64,000 nucleotides of DNA from Methanococcoides burtonii DSM 6242 (GTDB taxonomy: Archaea; Halobacteriota; Methanosarcinia; Methanosarcinales; Methanosarcinaceae): NCBI RefSeq assembly GCF_000013725.1, contig NC_007955.1, forward strand, positions 837,579 through 901,578. Reading direction: 5' to 3'. The notes beneath the pieces were generated by a model. The model did not search any database. It worked only from the letters and a program-made list of their open reading frames with translations, and was not told where the DNA came from. Below, piece by piece: positions 55,845 to 64,000 of this stretch; position 1 is the first letter of the stretch; each line of letters opens with the position of its first letter. Position numbers and translations under genes: made by a program.

Positions 55845-56255
55845 ATGGTTAAAACCGAAATGTATCCTATTCAAAAAAAGTTGACTTATGAAGAACTAAA
55901 TAAAAGAATTAGATATATTGAGATCCTTATTAAAATATTGGATAGATTATACTTTGTCAGGTACAGATATATGGGTGATTCTGTCGAAGAGGCTGCAAGG
56001 AAAGTGGGAGTGACCAAAAGAGTTGCTTATGTATGGCAAAAAAGATGGAATCGTGATGGATATGCCGGATTATTACCGCGATACGCAGGTGGTCGTCCTT
56101 CCAAACTGACAGACGACCAAAAGAGTGATCTTAAGTTCTATCTGAGAATGCAGGAGAATTGGACCACTGCCCGTGTCAGGGAATTAATTCGTGACAAATT
56201 TGGCGTGGATTATTCTCTAAAACAAGTAAGAGTTATTATGAAAGGGATGGATTAA
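55845..56255 (+). CDS. IS630-type helix-turn-helix protein (orphan first domain of a transposase)
   Basis: A 136-residue protein with two helix-turn-helix segments: VEEAARKVGVTKRVAYVWQK (about 47-66) and the winged-helix domain with AGGRPSKLTDDQKSDL and TTARVRELIRDKFGVDYSLK. This is the DNA-binding half of IS630-family transposases. No DDE catalytic half follows in any frame before 56594. It may be a transposase remnant or a domesticated DNA-binding protein. It diverges from mtmC2, sharing a 160-bp intergenic region. Confidence 0.75.
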   Translation: MVKTEMYPIQKKLTYEELNKRIRYIEILIKILDRLYFVRYRYMGDSVEEAARKVGVTKRVAYVWQKRWNRDGYAGLLPRYAGGRPSKLTDDQKSDLKFYLRMQENWTTARVRELIRDKFGVDYSLKQVRVIMKGMD

Positions 56256-56593
56256 AAGGGTATTTAGTTTGGTTCGCCATGGGGATTTCGGCAAATTTTC
56301 GTACTTAATTATATGTACTAACATATCATTCGGCATTCTTATCATTTATGTAACGGAGTGGGTAAACTCTTCGCACGTACCTCTTATCAATATTTCTTTA
56401 AGGTAAATATTTCAGTGGTTTTTTAAATCTTGTGTAGCATACTTTGAATATGGTTTACTGAATAATTGTTTTTATATTGAACTTGGGGCACATTTCGTTA
56501 TATTTATTTATGGTGCGTCTGTTTGGTATGACAATCTGATCTCTGGCCAGTTCCAATGGCCATATATTCACTATAATTAGAAGGATCAAAACA
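56256..56593. other. Intergenic region after the HTH gene
   Basis: AT-rich, with no gene and no transposase catalytic domain. The right end should carry the promoter for the DUF89 gene; TATATTTATTTATGG near 56500 is a weak candidate. Confidence 0.45.
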
Positions 56594-57469
56594 ATGAAAA
56601 TGGATGCTAGATGTACATATTGCCTTCTTTCGAGAGTTCACTACGAAGCAAAACTTTCCACAAACGATGATGACCTTATTCACAAGACAATGCTTGCGGG
56701 TATCGATGTTCTTAAAGATACTTATATCCCTGGTGTTCCGGCAGGTGTAGTCTCGACAGCGATCCACAGGAAAGCATATGAAGTGCTCAATGATAATGAT
56801 CCTTATCTCGATCTTAAGATATTAAGCAATGAGATCGCTGAAAAGGTCTATCCTTATGCTCATTCTCTTGTTCATGAAGGCGAACCTTCTGACCTGGAGA
56901 TGTTCAGAAGGGCAGTGCTTGCATCCGTAATAGGTAATTTCTTCGATTTCGGCATAATGGGATTCGATGTGGGGGAGGATGTCTTTGACAAGACCTTTGC
57001 AGATATATTCCGTAAAGGACTTGATGTGGATGATACTCCTGAGATGTTCGATCTGCTTGATAATGTCGTCTATGTCGTAGACAACTGCGGGGAGATAATC
57101 CTCGATACACTGGTCTTAGATATTATCCGAAAGGTCGGCGGTAAGATAACTCTTGTAGTAAGGGGTGCTCCTATGCTTACAGATGTGACCATGGATGATG
57201 TAAGAAAATACGAACTTGATAAGAAGGTCGACCGTGTCCTGACCACCGGTTGTAATGCAGTAGGCGTAAGTTTTGATGAAGCACCTCCGGAGTTCCTCGA
57301 AGCCCTTGAAGATGCAAGTCTGATCATAAGCAAAGGAATGGCTAACTATGAAACAATGTCCGAAAGGTCATTTGGTCCCATAGCATATCTCCTTCGCACA
57401 AAATGTGAAGCGGTTGCCGAGGACATGGGGCTTGAAATGGGTTATTCCGTAGCACAGCTTGTCAAATGA
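56594..57469 (+). CDS. DUF89/ARMT1-like metal-dependent phosphatase
   Basis: A 291-residue protein of the DUF89 family, metal-dependent phosphatases thought to remove damaged sugar phosphates. Signatures: ARCTYCLLSRVHYEA (CxxC at the start), GNFFDFGIMG near 115, the metal-binding VYVVDNCGEIILDTLVL (DNxGE, near 160) and ISKGMANYETMSE near 247. It starts at ATG 56594 after AGAAGGATCAAAAC. Upstream of CooT, GAPDH and IMPase, it fits a housekeeping carbohydrate neighbourhood. Confidence 0.88.
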   Translation: MKMDARCTYCLLSRVHYEAKLSTNDDDLIHKTMLAGIDVLKDTYIPGVPAGVVSTAIHRKAYEVLNDNDPYLDLKILSNEIAEKVYPYAHSLVHEGEPSDLEMFRRAVLASVIGNFFDFGIMGFDVGEDVFDKTFADIFRKGLDVDDTPEMFDLLDNVVYVVDNCGEIILDTLVLDIIRKVGGKITLVVRGAPMLTDVTMDDVRKYELDKKVDRVLTTGCNAVGVSFDEAPPEFLEALEDASLIISKGMANYETMSERSFGPIAYLLRTKCEAVAEDMGLEMGYSVAQLVK

Positions 57470-57599
57470 GCTAAATTGATGTGAAAGTAGTTATCTAACA
57501 TAAGGACATATTAAAAGTATTTAGGGCAAGTTTGGTTTGGATCGAATTCCCCCAAAAGGGCATTTTATAAAACAGAATGCCATAAAAACAGGTGTATAA

Positions 57600-57788
57600 A
57601 TGTGCGAACTTAATGTGATCGTAGTAAAAGGCGATGAAAAGGAACTGGTGATGGAGTCTGTCACTAAAATGTTGGTTGATGGAGATTCCATTGAACTGAC
57701 TGGTATATTCGGAGAAAAGACGATAATCTTTGGCACTATAAAAGAGATCGACTTCTCAAAAGGGGAAACTATAATTATTGGAAACTGA
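57600..57788 (+). CDS. cooT: CooT-like small nickel-binding protein
   Basis: A 62-residue protein starting MCELNVIV, with the key Cys at position 2 used by CooT to bind nickel as a dimer, followed by VMESVTKMLVDGDSIELTGI. Archaeal members (COG1532) are common in methanogens and may serve nickel enzymes such as CODH. ATG follows ACAGGTGTATAA. Confidence 0.85.
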   Translation: MCELNVIVVKGDEKELVMESVTKMLVDGDSIELTGIFGEKTIIFGTIKEIDFSKGETIIIGN

Positions 57789-57931
57789 ATTAACAGGGCA
57801 TATATATCACAGGTTACCCACAGGATTACTTCCTGTCAGTCATGTGATCGTGGTTCAGCATTACAGATGTTTATCATTTCAATATTTTATACAATACTTA
57901 TTTGTCAAATACAGGATGGAAGGTGCATTAA

Positions 57932-58939
57932 ATGACAAAAGTTAAAGTTGCAATAAACGGATATGGAACTATAGGGAAAAGAGTGGCAGATGCTGTAGCA
58001 CTTCAGGATGATATGGAGATCATCGGTATTGCAAAGACCCGTCCTAACTTTGAGACCGTAATGGCAAAGGATAAAGGGTTCAATGTCTATACCCTCGCTG
58101 ACAGGGTAGGAGCTATGGAAAAGGAAGGTATCGAGGTCTCCGGTACGGTTGAGGAAATGATCAAAGCAGCAGATGTCGTAGTTGACTGTACTCCCGGAAA
58201 GGTCGGTGCTACTAACAAGGACCTTTATGAGAAGGCAGGCATCAAGGCCATTTGGCAGGGGGGTGAAGCCCACACACTTACAGGTTGTTCATTCAATGCT
58301 GAGACCAACTACGATGAAGCTCTTGGAAAGGACTTTGTCAGGGTAGTTTCCTGTAATACCACTGGTCTTTGCCGTGTTTTATCACCACTTGATAAGGAAT
58401 TTGGGGTTAAAAAAGCACGCGTGACCCTTCTTAGAAGGGCTGCTGATCCTGGGGATATTAAGACCGGTCCTATCAATGCGATCGTTCCAAACCCCATCAA
58501 GCTTCCATCCCACCATGGTCCTGATGTAAAGACCGTTATTCCTAACATCGATATTGCAACTACTGCTGTAAAGCTCCCTACAACACTCATGCACCTGCAT
58601 ACTATTAACCTTGAGCTTGAAAAGGAATGCACTGCTGAAGATGTTGAGAGTGTCCTTGCAGAACAGAGCCGTGTAAGGTTCGTGGGACAGGGTATCACAT
58701 CCACAGCAGAGATAATGGAGCTCGCAAAGGACCTTGGCAGGTCAAGGGGCGACATGTGGGAGAACTGCATCTGGAATGAATCCATTACGATGTACGAAGG
58801 AGAACTTTATTTCTTCCAGGCAATCCATCAGGAATCAGATGTAATTCCTGAGAATATTGATGCAATTCGTGCAATGATGGAACTCGAATCCGATGCATCA
58901 AGGTCCATAGAGATAACAAATAAAACAATGGGCATCTGA
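57932..58939 (+). CDS. gap: Type II glyceraldehyde-3-phosphate dehydrogenase
   Basis: A 335-residue archaeal GAPDH working in gluconeogenesis. NAD(P)-binding start VAINGYGTIGKRVADAVALQ, catalytic Cys in VSCNTTGLCR (about residue 140), then TLLRRAADPGDIKTGPINAI. ATG follows GGAAGGTGCATTAA. The next gene (IMPase/FBPase) lies 21 bases downstream, consistent with one gluconeogenic operon. Confidence 0.96.
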   Translation: MTKVKVAINGYGTIGKRVADAVALQDDMEIIGIAKTRPNFETVMAKDKGFNVYTLADRVGAMEKEGIEVSGTVEEMIKAADVVVDCTPGKVGATNKDLYEKAGIKAIWQGGEAHTLTGCSFNAETNYDEALGKDFVRVVSCNTTGLCRVLSPLDKEFGVKKARVTLLRRAADPGDIKTGPINAIVPNPIKLPSHHGPDVKTVIPNIDIATTAVKLPTTLMHLHTINLELEKECTAEDVESVLAEQSRVRFVGQGITSTAEIMELAKDLGRSRGDMWENCIWNESITMYEGELYFFQAIHQESDVIPENIDAIRAMMELESDASRSIEITNKTMGI

Positions 58940-58960
58940 TGCCCTAATTTTCTTTTGATC

Positions 58961-59761
58961 ATGTCGGTATCTCAACAAATACTGGAATTCTGTGATCTTC
59001 TTGCGGAGTCTGCATCAAATGCAATTTCCGATATTGTAGGCACTGAAGAAGCATTCCGGACTGTATATGTCGGAGCTGATGGGACCGACACTAAACTGAT
59101 AGATGATGTTTCTGAGAAAGCTATCATTGAAATTTTAAAGGCGGATGGTCGTTCGATCCGTTTATTGAGTGAAGAATTGGGTGAGGTTGTGTTTGGTGAT
59201 GATCCGGAGTTCACCATAATACTGGACCCTATTGACGGAACGTACAATGTTGCCAACGATATCCCGTTTTATGGAATTTCCATTGCTATAGGCACCCCTG
59301 ATCTATCTTCCACCTATTTCGGATATGTGAGAAATCTTGCAAACGGAGATACGTTCTATGCGGAATCCGGGAAAGGTGCATATTTCAATGATAAAAGGAT
59401 CTCCCATTCCAAATGTTCTTCATTAAATGATTTCTGTGTAAGCCTCTATGGGTATCGCAAAAATGTGGAGAGAACGGTGGATCTATGCAAGAACGTTCGG
59501 AGGATACGGATATTTGGCAGCGTTTCACTGGAATTGTGCTATGTGGCATCCGGAAGGCTGGATGCTTTTGTGGATGTCCGTGGCTCTCTTCGTCTTGTTG
59601 ATGTTGCAGCTGGTAAGTTGATAATAGAAGAATCGGGTGGTATCGTTACTGATGGGGATGGAAATACTCTCAAATTAAAAGATAGTGTGATAAACCCTGT
59701 ATATATGGTAGCATCAAACGGCTGTGCTCATTCAGACATATTAAAGCTTGTGATGAGGTGA
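58961..59761 (+). CDS. Archaeal inositol monophosphatase/fructose-1,6-bisphosphatase
   Basis: A 266-residue magnesium-dependent phosphatase of the IMPase family; archaeal members also split fructose-1,6-bisphosphate. The metal motif is ILDPIDGTYNVAND (about residue 87-100), with LLSEELGE before it and RLVDVAAGKLIIEESGG near the end. TTG at 58955 would add two residues. It lies 4 bases before nadK, so the two are coupled. Confidence 0.9.
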   Translation: MSVSQQILEFCDLLAESASNAISDIVGTEEAFRTVYVGADGTDTKLIDDVSEKAIIEILKADGRSIRLLSEELGEVVFGDDPEFTIILDPIDGTYNVANDIPFYGISIAIGTPDLSSTYFGYVRNLANGDTFYAESGKGAYFNDKRISHSKCSSLNDFCVSLYGYRKNVERTVDLCKNVRRIRIFGSVSLELCYVASGRLDAFVDVRGSLRLVDVAAGKLIIEESGGIVTDGDGNTLKLKDSVINPVYMVASNGCAHSDILKLVMR

Positions 59762-59765
59762 ATAG

Positions 59766-60602
59766 ATGGCTATCAAAAAGATCGGGATCGTATCAAGATG
59801 TGACCACACGGATGCACTTGAGATGGTCAGCAGTATAGTTGATAATTTCGGGTCAAAAGTGAAAGTAGCATTATCCCCCAATACAGCTCTCCCTTTAAAG
59901 CTTGAAGGTGTGGAGGTCATACCTGTTGAGCTGATGAGGGAACATGGTGTTGAACTGCTGATCTCTGTTGGCGGAGATGGGACTGTTCTTCGAAATATTG
60001 CCCGTATGGAGGACCCTCTTCCGATACTTGGAATTAATATGGGTACAGTGGGTTTTCTTGTGGAGGTCAATCCGTCCGAAGCGATAAGTACCATTGAAAA
60101 AGTCCTTGAAGGTTTCAAATATTCCGAACGTTCCAGGTTGGCTATTGATCTTAATGGGGAATCCATTCCTGCTGCTACCAATGAGGTTGTGCTAACGACC
60201 GCAAGACCTGCAAAGATACTGACTTTCAGAATAACCATAGATGATCAAAAAGCAGAGGAGATGCGTGCTGATGGTGTTGTTATTGCAACTCCTACCGGAT
60301 CTACTGCTTATGCTATGAGCGCAGGTGGTCCTCTGATCGATCCTGCAGTGAATGCGACATTGATCGTACCACTTGCACCATTTAAATTATCAGCAAGGCC
60401 CTGGGTTGTTCCTGCAAGCAGTATTATCAAAGTAGAAATGATCGTGCCGGAAAAGGAAGCTGCACTTGTTGTCGATGGCCAGTATACGCACACGATCCAG
60501 AAGAGCGATGTGGTAACATTAACAATGTCAGGTATGCCTGCCAGATTTGTAGAGATATCTGCCAGTGGTTTCTATGAAAGAGTGCAGAACAAGCTTAGAT
60601 AA
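59766..60602 (+). CDS. nadK: NAD kinase
   Basis: Makes NADP from NAD with ATP or polyphosphate. The 278-residue protein carries the GGDGTVLRNIAR motif (about residue 66), NEVVLTTARPAKI, and ATPTGSTAYAMSAGGPLIDP (about 179). ATG at 59766 lies 4 bases after the IMPase stop and follows GAGGTGAATAG. Confidence 0.95.
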   Translation: MAIKKIGIVSRCDHTDALEMVSSIVDNFGSKVKVALSPNTALPLKLEGVEVIPVELMREHGVELLISVGGDGTVLRNIARMEDPLPILGINMGTVGFLVEVNPSEAISTIEKVLEGFKYSERSRLAIDLNGESIPAATNEVVLTTARPAKILTFRITIDDQKAEEMRADGVVIATPTGSTAYAMSAGGPLIDPAVNATLIVPLAPFKLSARPWVVPASSIIKVEMIVPEKEAALVVDGQYTHTIQKSDVVTLTMSGMPARFVEISASGFYERVQNKLR

Positions 60603-60673
60603 TTGATATATTAGAGACAAAACCTACATATTTATATAGTGTCCTTTCAAACACTCGAACGGGAATCAATATT

Positions 60674-61843
60674 ATGGCAAATACTGATTATTCTAAAAAT
60701 GAACTAATGAACTTCATTGATCAGAGTCCTCTTGATATCGAGATATGTGATGTTACATTAAGAGATGGCGAACAAACTCCTGGTGTTGCTTTTACAAGAG
60801 ATGAAAAAATCGACCTTGCCCTTGAACTTGATTCTATCGGCGTTGAGGTCATTGAAGCTGGTTTTCCAGTAGTCTCGACTTCGGAGAAAGATATTGTCAA
60901 GGAGATCAGCAATTTGGGACTTGATGCCAGCATCTGCTGCCTTGCACGCTCTGTCATAGATGATGTCGATGCAGCTATCGATTGCGATGTTGATATTGTC
61001 AGCATATTCATTGCTATGTCAGATCTTCATTTAAAGTTCAAATACCACAAAAGCTGTGCTGATGTTTTCAGTTGCGCGATGGGTGCTATCGAGCATGCAA
61101 AGGATCACGGTCTCAAGGTAAGGTTTGCCGCTGAGGATGCCACAAGGACTAATATTGAGACCCTCAAAAGGGCCTTTCTGGCAGCAGAAGATTATCATGT
61201 GGACTATGTGAGCATTGCTGATACCATTGGTATATTGAGTCCGGCTACAACACACTATCTTGTCAGTGAGATCAAGAAGGTCGTTCATACACCTATCTGT
61301 ATCCACTGCCACAATGATCTTGGGATGGCGACCGCAAATACGCTGGTTGCTGCTGAAGCTGGTGCAAAACAATTACATACAACTATTAACGGCATCGGTG
61401 AGCGTGCAGGTAATGCATCTCTTGAGGAGCTGCTGGTGGCATTGAGGGTACAGCATGGTATTGAAACGTATGATACGACCAAACTGAACAGCATTTCCCG
61501 GAAACTCGAGGAATATTCAGGCCTTCCCACAGCTGTTAATAAAGCTGTTGTTGGAAAATATGCGTTTACACATGAATCTGGTATTCATGTAATGGCAATT
61601 CTTGAAGAACCAAGGACCTATGAACTTTTCACTCCTGAGATGGTTGGTGGCAAACGCAATCTTGTTGTTGGCAAACATACTGGTAAAAAGGCTTTGAAAG
61701 GTATTGTAAATGATCTTGGATATGAGCTTGACAATGATGAATTATGCGAATTGATTAACAAAGTAAAGAACTGTACTGAGGTAAAAAAAGGTATTTCAAG
61801 GGAAAGGCTTGAGGAAATGATCCGCAATGTGCAGTCACATTGA
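60674..61843 (+). CDS. aksA: Homocitrate synthase AksA (coenzyme B pathway)
   Basis: Condenses acetyl-CoA with 2-oxoglutarate and longer 2-oxo acids on the way to coenzyme B. The 389-residue protein has the LeuA-family motifs VTLRDGEQTPGVAFTRDEK (about 26-44), IHCHNDLGMATAN (about 211) and NGIGERAGNASLEE. It lacks the C-terminal leucine-regulatory domain of isopropylmalate and citramalate synthases, which supports AksA. A single gene with GGGAATC ahead of the ATG; TTTATATAG about 40 bases upstream is a likely TATA box. Confidence 0.85.
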   Translation: MANTDYSKNELMNFIDQSPLDIEICDVTLRDGEQTPGVAFTRDEKIDLALELDSIGVEVIEAGFPVVSTSEKDIVKEISNLGLDASICCLARSVIDDVDAAIDCDVDIVSIFIAMSDLHLKFKYHKSCADVFSCAMGAIEHAKDHGLKVRFAAEDATRTNIETLKRAFLAAEDYHVDYVSIADTIGILSPATTHYLVSEIKKVVHTPICIHCHNDLGMATANTLVAAEAGAKQLHTTINGIGERAGNASLEELLVALRVQHGIETYDTTKLNSISRKLEEYSGLPTAVNKAVVGKYAFTHESGIHVMAILEEPRTYELFTPEMVGGKRNLVVGKHTGKKALKGIVNDLGYELDNDELCELINKVKNCTEVKKGISRERLEEMIRNVQSH

Positions 61844-61922
61844 TGTTCTGACAAATATCTTAGAATCACAAAAAAATACTGATATAAAACGAGAGCGTAT
61901 GCTATCATGCAGAATACTCTGT

Positions 61923-62474
61923 TTAGTTTAAGGAATGCTTGAAGAAGCTCCTTTCATTCTTATTTTCAGTTGTTTCTTCAGCATGGTAGTTCATTTGATT
62001 GTTCTCAAGTATGATCACATAATCTGCTGAATTTCGAAGTGCTGTTGAGAATCCGGGTTCAACACCAAATAATATTGTCTCTTTACCATGCTCGTTGGCT
62101 TTGTTCAGAAGAGGCTTAAAATCAGCATCTCTTGTGACAAGTGCTATTGTATCGATAGTTGGGTTATATACAAGTTCCATCCCTTCTACTGCAAGACGAA
62201 CATCAACATCACTGGAGCAGATGATCGGCTCGAACCCATTGTTCTCAATAGCTTCTACAAGTTTATCTGATGCATACTGGTTCAGGAACACTCGGCCGAT
62301 CTTCACGTTGCCGTATTCTTTTAGTACATCACGTATCTCTTCAAGGTTGACGTTGAATTCCTTGCGTAATACATTAGGACCATCTACCAAAAGACCAATG
62401 CTTCTCCTGCCGGTTTCCTTCTTTGTACTAAGATACTTGACAATGGAGTTTAATCCGGTTTTAACATTCTGCAT
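61923..62474 (-). CDS. NYN domain protein (TIGR00288 type)
   Basis: A 183-residue protein with an NYN/PIN-like nuclease fold: IGLLVDGPNVLRKEFN (about 25-40), then DVRLAVEGMELVY and LVTRDADFKPLLNKANEHGK (about 113-132) with the acidic residues for metal binding. Such proteins are probable RNases, often in RNA quality control. The C-terminal tail is polar and may be disordered. It converges with aksA. Confidence 0.88.
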   Translation of the reverse strand: MQNVKTGLNSIVKYLSTKKETGRRSIGLLVDGPNVLRKEFNVNLEEIRDVLKEYGNVKIGRVFLNQYASDKLVEAIENNGFEPIICSSDVDVRLAVEGMELVYNPTIDTIALVTRDADFKPLLNKANEHGKETILFGVEPGFSTALRNSADYVIILENNQMNYHAEETTENKNERSFFKHSLN

Positions 62475-62671
62475 GTTTTCCTCAACCTTTTCTTAGAATA
62501 CTAAATATACAAATCGATAAACATGTCCACATTCAAATTAATATTTTCTTTTTTCAAACATTAATTGACAGTCTAATACAGCCCCATTTACATAATTCTA
62601 TGCTAAAATCCCTCAGTCAATTCCCAATAAATGAATGAGGGGATATTATATATATATTTTTTCTGTCCGTT

Positions 62672-63085
62672 TTATAATATTTCTGCCAGAGCAATTCTTT
62701 TTGCACGGACAGTAATCGGGGCTTCTACAAGCAAAAAACAATTTTGTATCTTATTGCCTTGTTTTTTCCGTGTGTAACGAATTTCCCCTCCGTAAAGGAG
62801 ATGGTCATTCAATATATCTTCAAATTGTATCCTTTCTTCTGGTTTTAGTTCAATAACACTGATGCCATCAAGAAACCAATTATAGACTTTTAGGAGAAAT
62901 ACTTCTCTGACCCTTTTTAGATTTTCAGGATCATATGCTGACTCCTTGTCCAGATATATGGTCTTTTTTAATCCAGGTGCCCATCCTGCAAGTTTTTCCT
63001 CCATCTCTATGAACTGGATGGGTATCTCTTCTCCGCTTTCAGGTCGTGGGCGGTAGCTTGCAAGACGAGACCTTTTATCTTTCAG
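62672..63085 (-). CDS. Conserved-looking small protein, probably started at CTG
   Basis: From ATG 63004 there are 110 residues (MEEKLAGWAPGLKKTIYLDK; EEVRYTRKK-like beta strands; end ALAEIL). The frame continues upstream without stops to a CTG at 63085 and the added 27 residues look coding: KDKRSRLASYRPRPESGEEI then PIQFIE. The SD sequence AAGGTGATC stands directly before that CTG, overlapping the rhomboid stop, while no such site precedes 63004. I therefore propose CTG as start, giving 137 residues. No family recognised. Confidence 0.55.
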   Translation of the reverse strand: MKDKRSRLASYRPRPESGEEIPIQFIEMEEKLAGWAPGLKKTIYLDKESAYDPENLKRVREVFLLKVYNWFLDGISVIELKPEERIQFEDILNDHLLYGGEIRYTRKKQGNKIQNCFLLVEAPITVRAKRIALAEIL

Positions 63086-63090
63086 TCAGA

Positions 63091-63969
63091 TCACCTTCGA
63101 AAACCGTAGGAATTCTGACTGCGCGGTACAATTGTCTTTTTGATCTTGTATCCCATGATTACTCCTACCAGGACACCACTAAGGTGGGCAGTGTGGGCTA
63201 CCATATCATTTGCATTCAATAGCATAAAGTCAAGAAGTACGAACAATAAGAGTGCGTATTTTATTTTCATCGGGATGAAATACACATATACTTCCATGTT
63301 TGGTGCAAGTATTGTAAGTGCTGCAAATACTCCCATGATCGCACCGCTAGCCCCTATGATCGGGACATTGTTTGCACTGGTTATTGAATATCCGAGTGCT
63401 GCAATTATTCCTGATATGAAATATACATAAAGGAAAAGGTCTTTTCCTATACGTTTTTCAAGTTCTCTGCCAAAGAAGAACAAAACCAGCATATTAAAGA
63501 ACAGGTGTCCGAAACTGGCATGAAGGAACATGTGTGTGATAAGCGTCCATGGTTTTAAGAACATCAGGCTTGGCAGTAGCTGGAATGATGCTACATAGCC
63601 CGGAATAATTTTCAGGAAGAACGAAACGATGCAAATGAATATGATCGCCATCGAGGGGCTTGTCTTTATTGATGAACGTGTCCTGCGGGCAGCTTGGGAT
63701 GCGGCCCCTTTTGCTGCGGTCTTTGCCGCTTCTTTCATCATGTTCTTCACGAGTTCATCCATGTTGGTACCGGGCACTTGTCCCGAACTGTTATGATCAC
63801 TGCGGTAATTATTATCAGAATGATCATTGTATTGTCCGGTATCCCTGTCAAGTCCTGTGCATGCATGTCTTTCAGGAAGTCGGTGATCTGAACAATACGA
63901 TTTTCCACAAAAGCGACAGGTGAACATCATAGGTTCTTGTTTACCACATATCCAGCATTTATTATCCAA
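63091..63969 (-). CDS. Rhomboid protease with N-terminal AN1-type zinc finger
   Basis: A 292-residue membrane protease. An AN1-like zinc finger opens it (CWICGKQEPMMFTCRFCGKS, then CSDHRLPERHAC), followed by a Gly/Ala linker (AAKGAASQAARRTRSS) and six helices. The catalytic pair is Ser in IIGASGAIMGVFAA (about 213) and His in HTAHLSGVLVGVI (about 265); THMFLHASFGHLFFNM is the family HxxxHLxxN-like region. It starts with TTG at 63969, behind GGGAGGATACC. It lies immediately upstream of the CTG-started gene. Confidence 0.92.
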   Translation of the reverse strand: MDNKCWICGKQEPMMFTCRFCGKSYCSDHRLPERHACTGLDRDTGQYNDHSDNNYRSDHNSSGQVPGTNMDELVKNMMKEAAKTAAKGAASQAARRTRSSIKTSPSMAIIFICIVSFFLKIIPGYVASFQLLPSLMFLKPWTLITHMFLHASFGHLFFNMLVLFFFGRELEKRIGKDLFLYVYFISGIIAALGYSITSANNVPIIGASGAIMGVFAALTILAPNMEVYVYFIPMKIKYALLLFVLLDFMLLNANDMVAHTAHLSGVLVGVIMGYKIKKTIVPRSQNSYGFRR

Positions 63970-64000
63970 GGTATCCTCCCAAACACTATATTGGAGTGTA

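Noticed and set aside
56256-56593. DDE catalytic half of an IS630 element
   Set aside because: No frame after the HTH gene codes for transposase motifs, and no terminal inverted repeats were found.
1-64000. CRISPR arrays
   Set aside because: No regularly spaced direct repeats seen on either strand.
1-64000. tRNA or rRNA genes, including tRNA-Pyl and pylBCDS
   Set aside because: No T-arm motif with a matching acceptor stem was found in the intergenic regions, and no pyl biosynthesis gene is in the window; they must lie elsewhere.

Overview
The window looks like chromosome of a methylotrophic methanogenic archaeon of the Methanosarcinaceae (Methanolobus/Methanococcoides-like is my inference; the genus cannot be fixed without a search). 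The evidence is two methanol:corrinoid methyltransferase operons (mtaCB), the methanol-side methylcobamide:CoM methyltransferase mtaA, a RamA-type corrinoid activase, two monomethylamine methyltransferase operons (mtmCB) whose mtmB genes each carry the in-frame amber (pyrrolysine) codon, a coenzyme B pathway synthase (AksA type), archaeal TATA boxes and GGTGATC/GGAGG ribosome binding sites.

Layout. 1-766: start of phosphoenolpyruvate synthase, cut by the window edge. 1137-2330: a solo TnpB insertion element. 2373-9657: a minus-strand MoxR / DUF58 / two von Willebrand A membrane proteins operon with an upstream membrane protein. 9711-12073: prephenate dehydratase and a membrane-anchored phosphatase-superfamily protein. 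12.5-29.5 kb: the methanol region, all on the plus strand: mtaA, ramA-like activase, a large PAS/GAF sensor without an output domain, mtaC1B1, mtaC2B2, a YaaH-type transporter, an amber-interrupted cation-efflux-like gene, a HyuA-type ATPase and a CobW-type GTPase. 29.7-32.4 kb: a decaying region with a 5'-truncated histidine kinase and a scrambled remnant of the cobW and hyuA genes. 32.4-37.6 kb: a signalling cassette (KaiC-like ATPase, CheF-like protein, amber-interrupted receiver-PAS-PAS-DUF835 protein), an MFS transporter and a small protein. 37.8-43.9 kb: housekeeping and ion-handling genes, a frameshifted universal stress protein, a response regulator and a desulfoferrodoxin. 43.9-55.8 kb: the monomethylamine region, with permease mtmP, small membrane proteins, mtmB1C1, a response regulator and Cache histidine kinase, two Msr-type regulators, decayed copies of the small membrane protein genes, and mtmB2C2. 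55.8-64 kb: central metabolism (DUF89, CooT, GAPDH, IMPase/FBPase, NAD kinase, AksA), a NYN protein, a CTG-initiated small gene and a zinc-finger rhomboid protease.

How it fits together. Methanol methyl groups move from MtaB to MtaC and by MtaA to coenzyme M; monomethylamine enters through MtmP and moves through MtmB and MtmC to an MtbA-type enzyme outside the window. The RamA-like protein, and perhaps HyuA and CobW, would keep the corrinoid proteins reduced and metallated. Many PAS/GAF/Cache sensors and Msr-type regulators sit between the methyltransferase operons and probably choose among substrates.

The most striking observation is amber decoding beyond the methyltransferases. Every complete, intact gene whose stop I checked ends in TAA or TGA, while TAG occurs in frame inside four otherwise intact reading frames: both mtmB genes, a receiver-PAS-PAS-DUF835 regulator (TAG at 35331-35333) and a cation-efflux-like membrane protein (TAG at 25595-25597). 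Read as stops, these last two would split single conserved domains; read as pyrrolysine they give full-length proteins. No pyl genes or tRNA genes were seen in the window.
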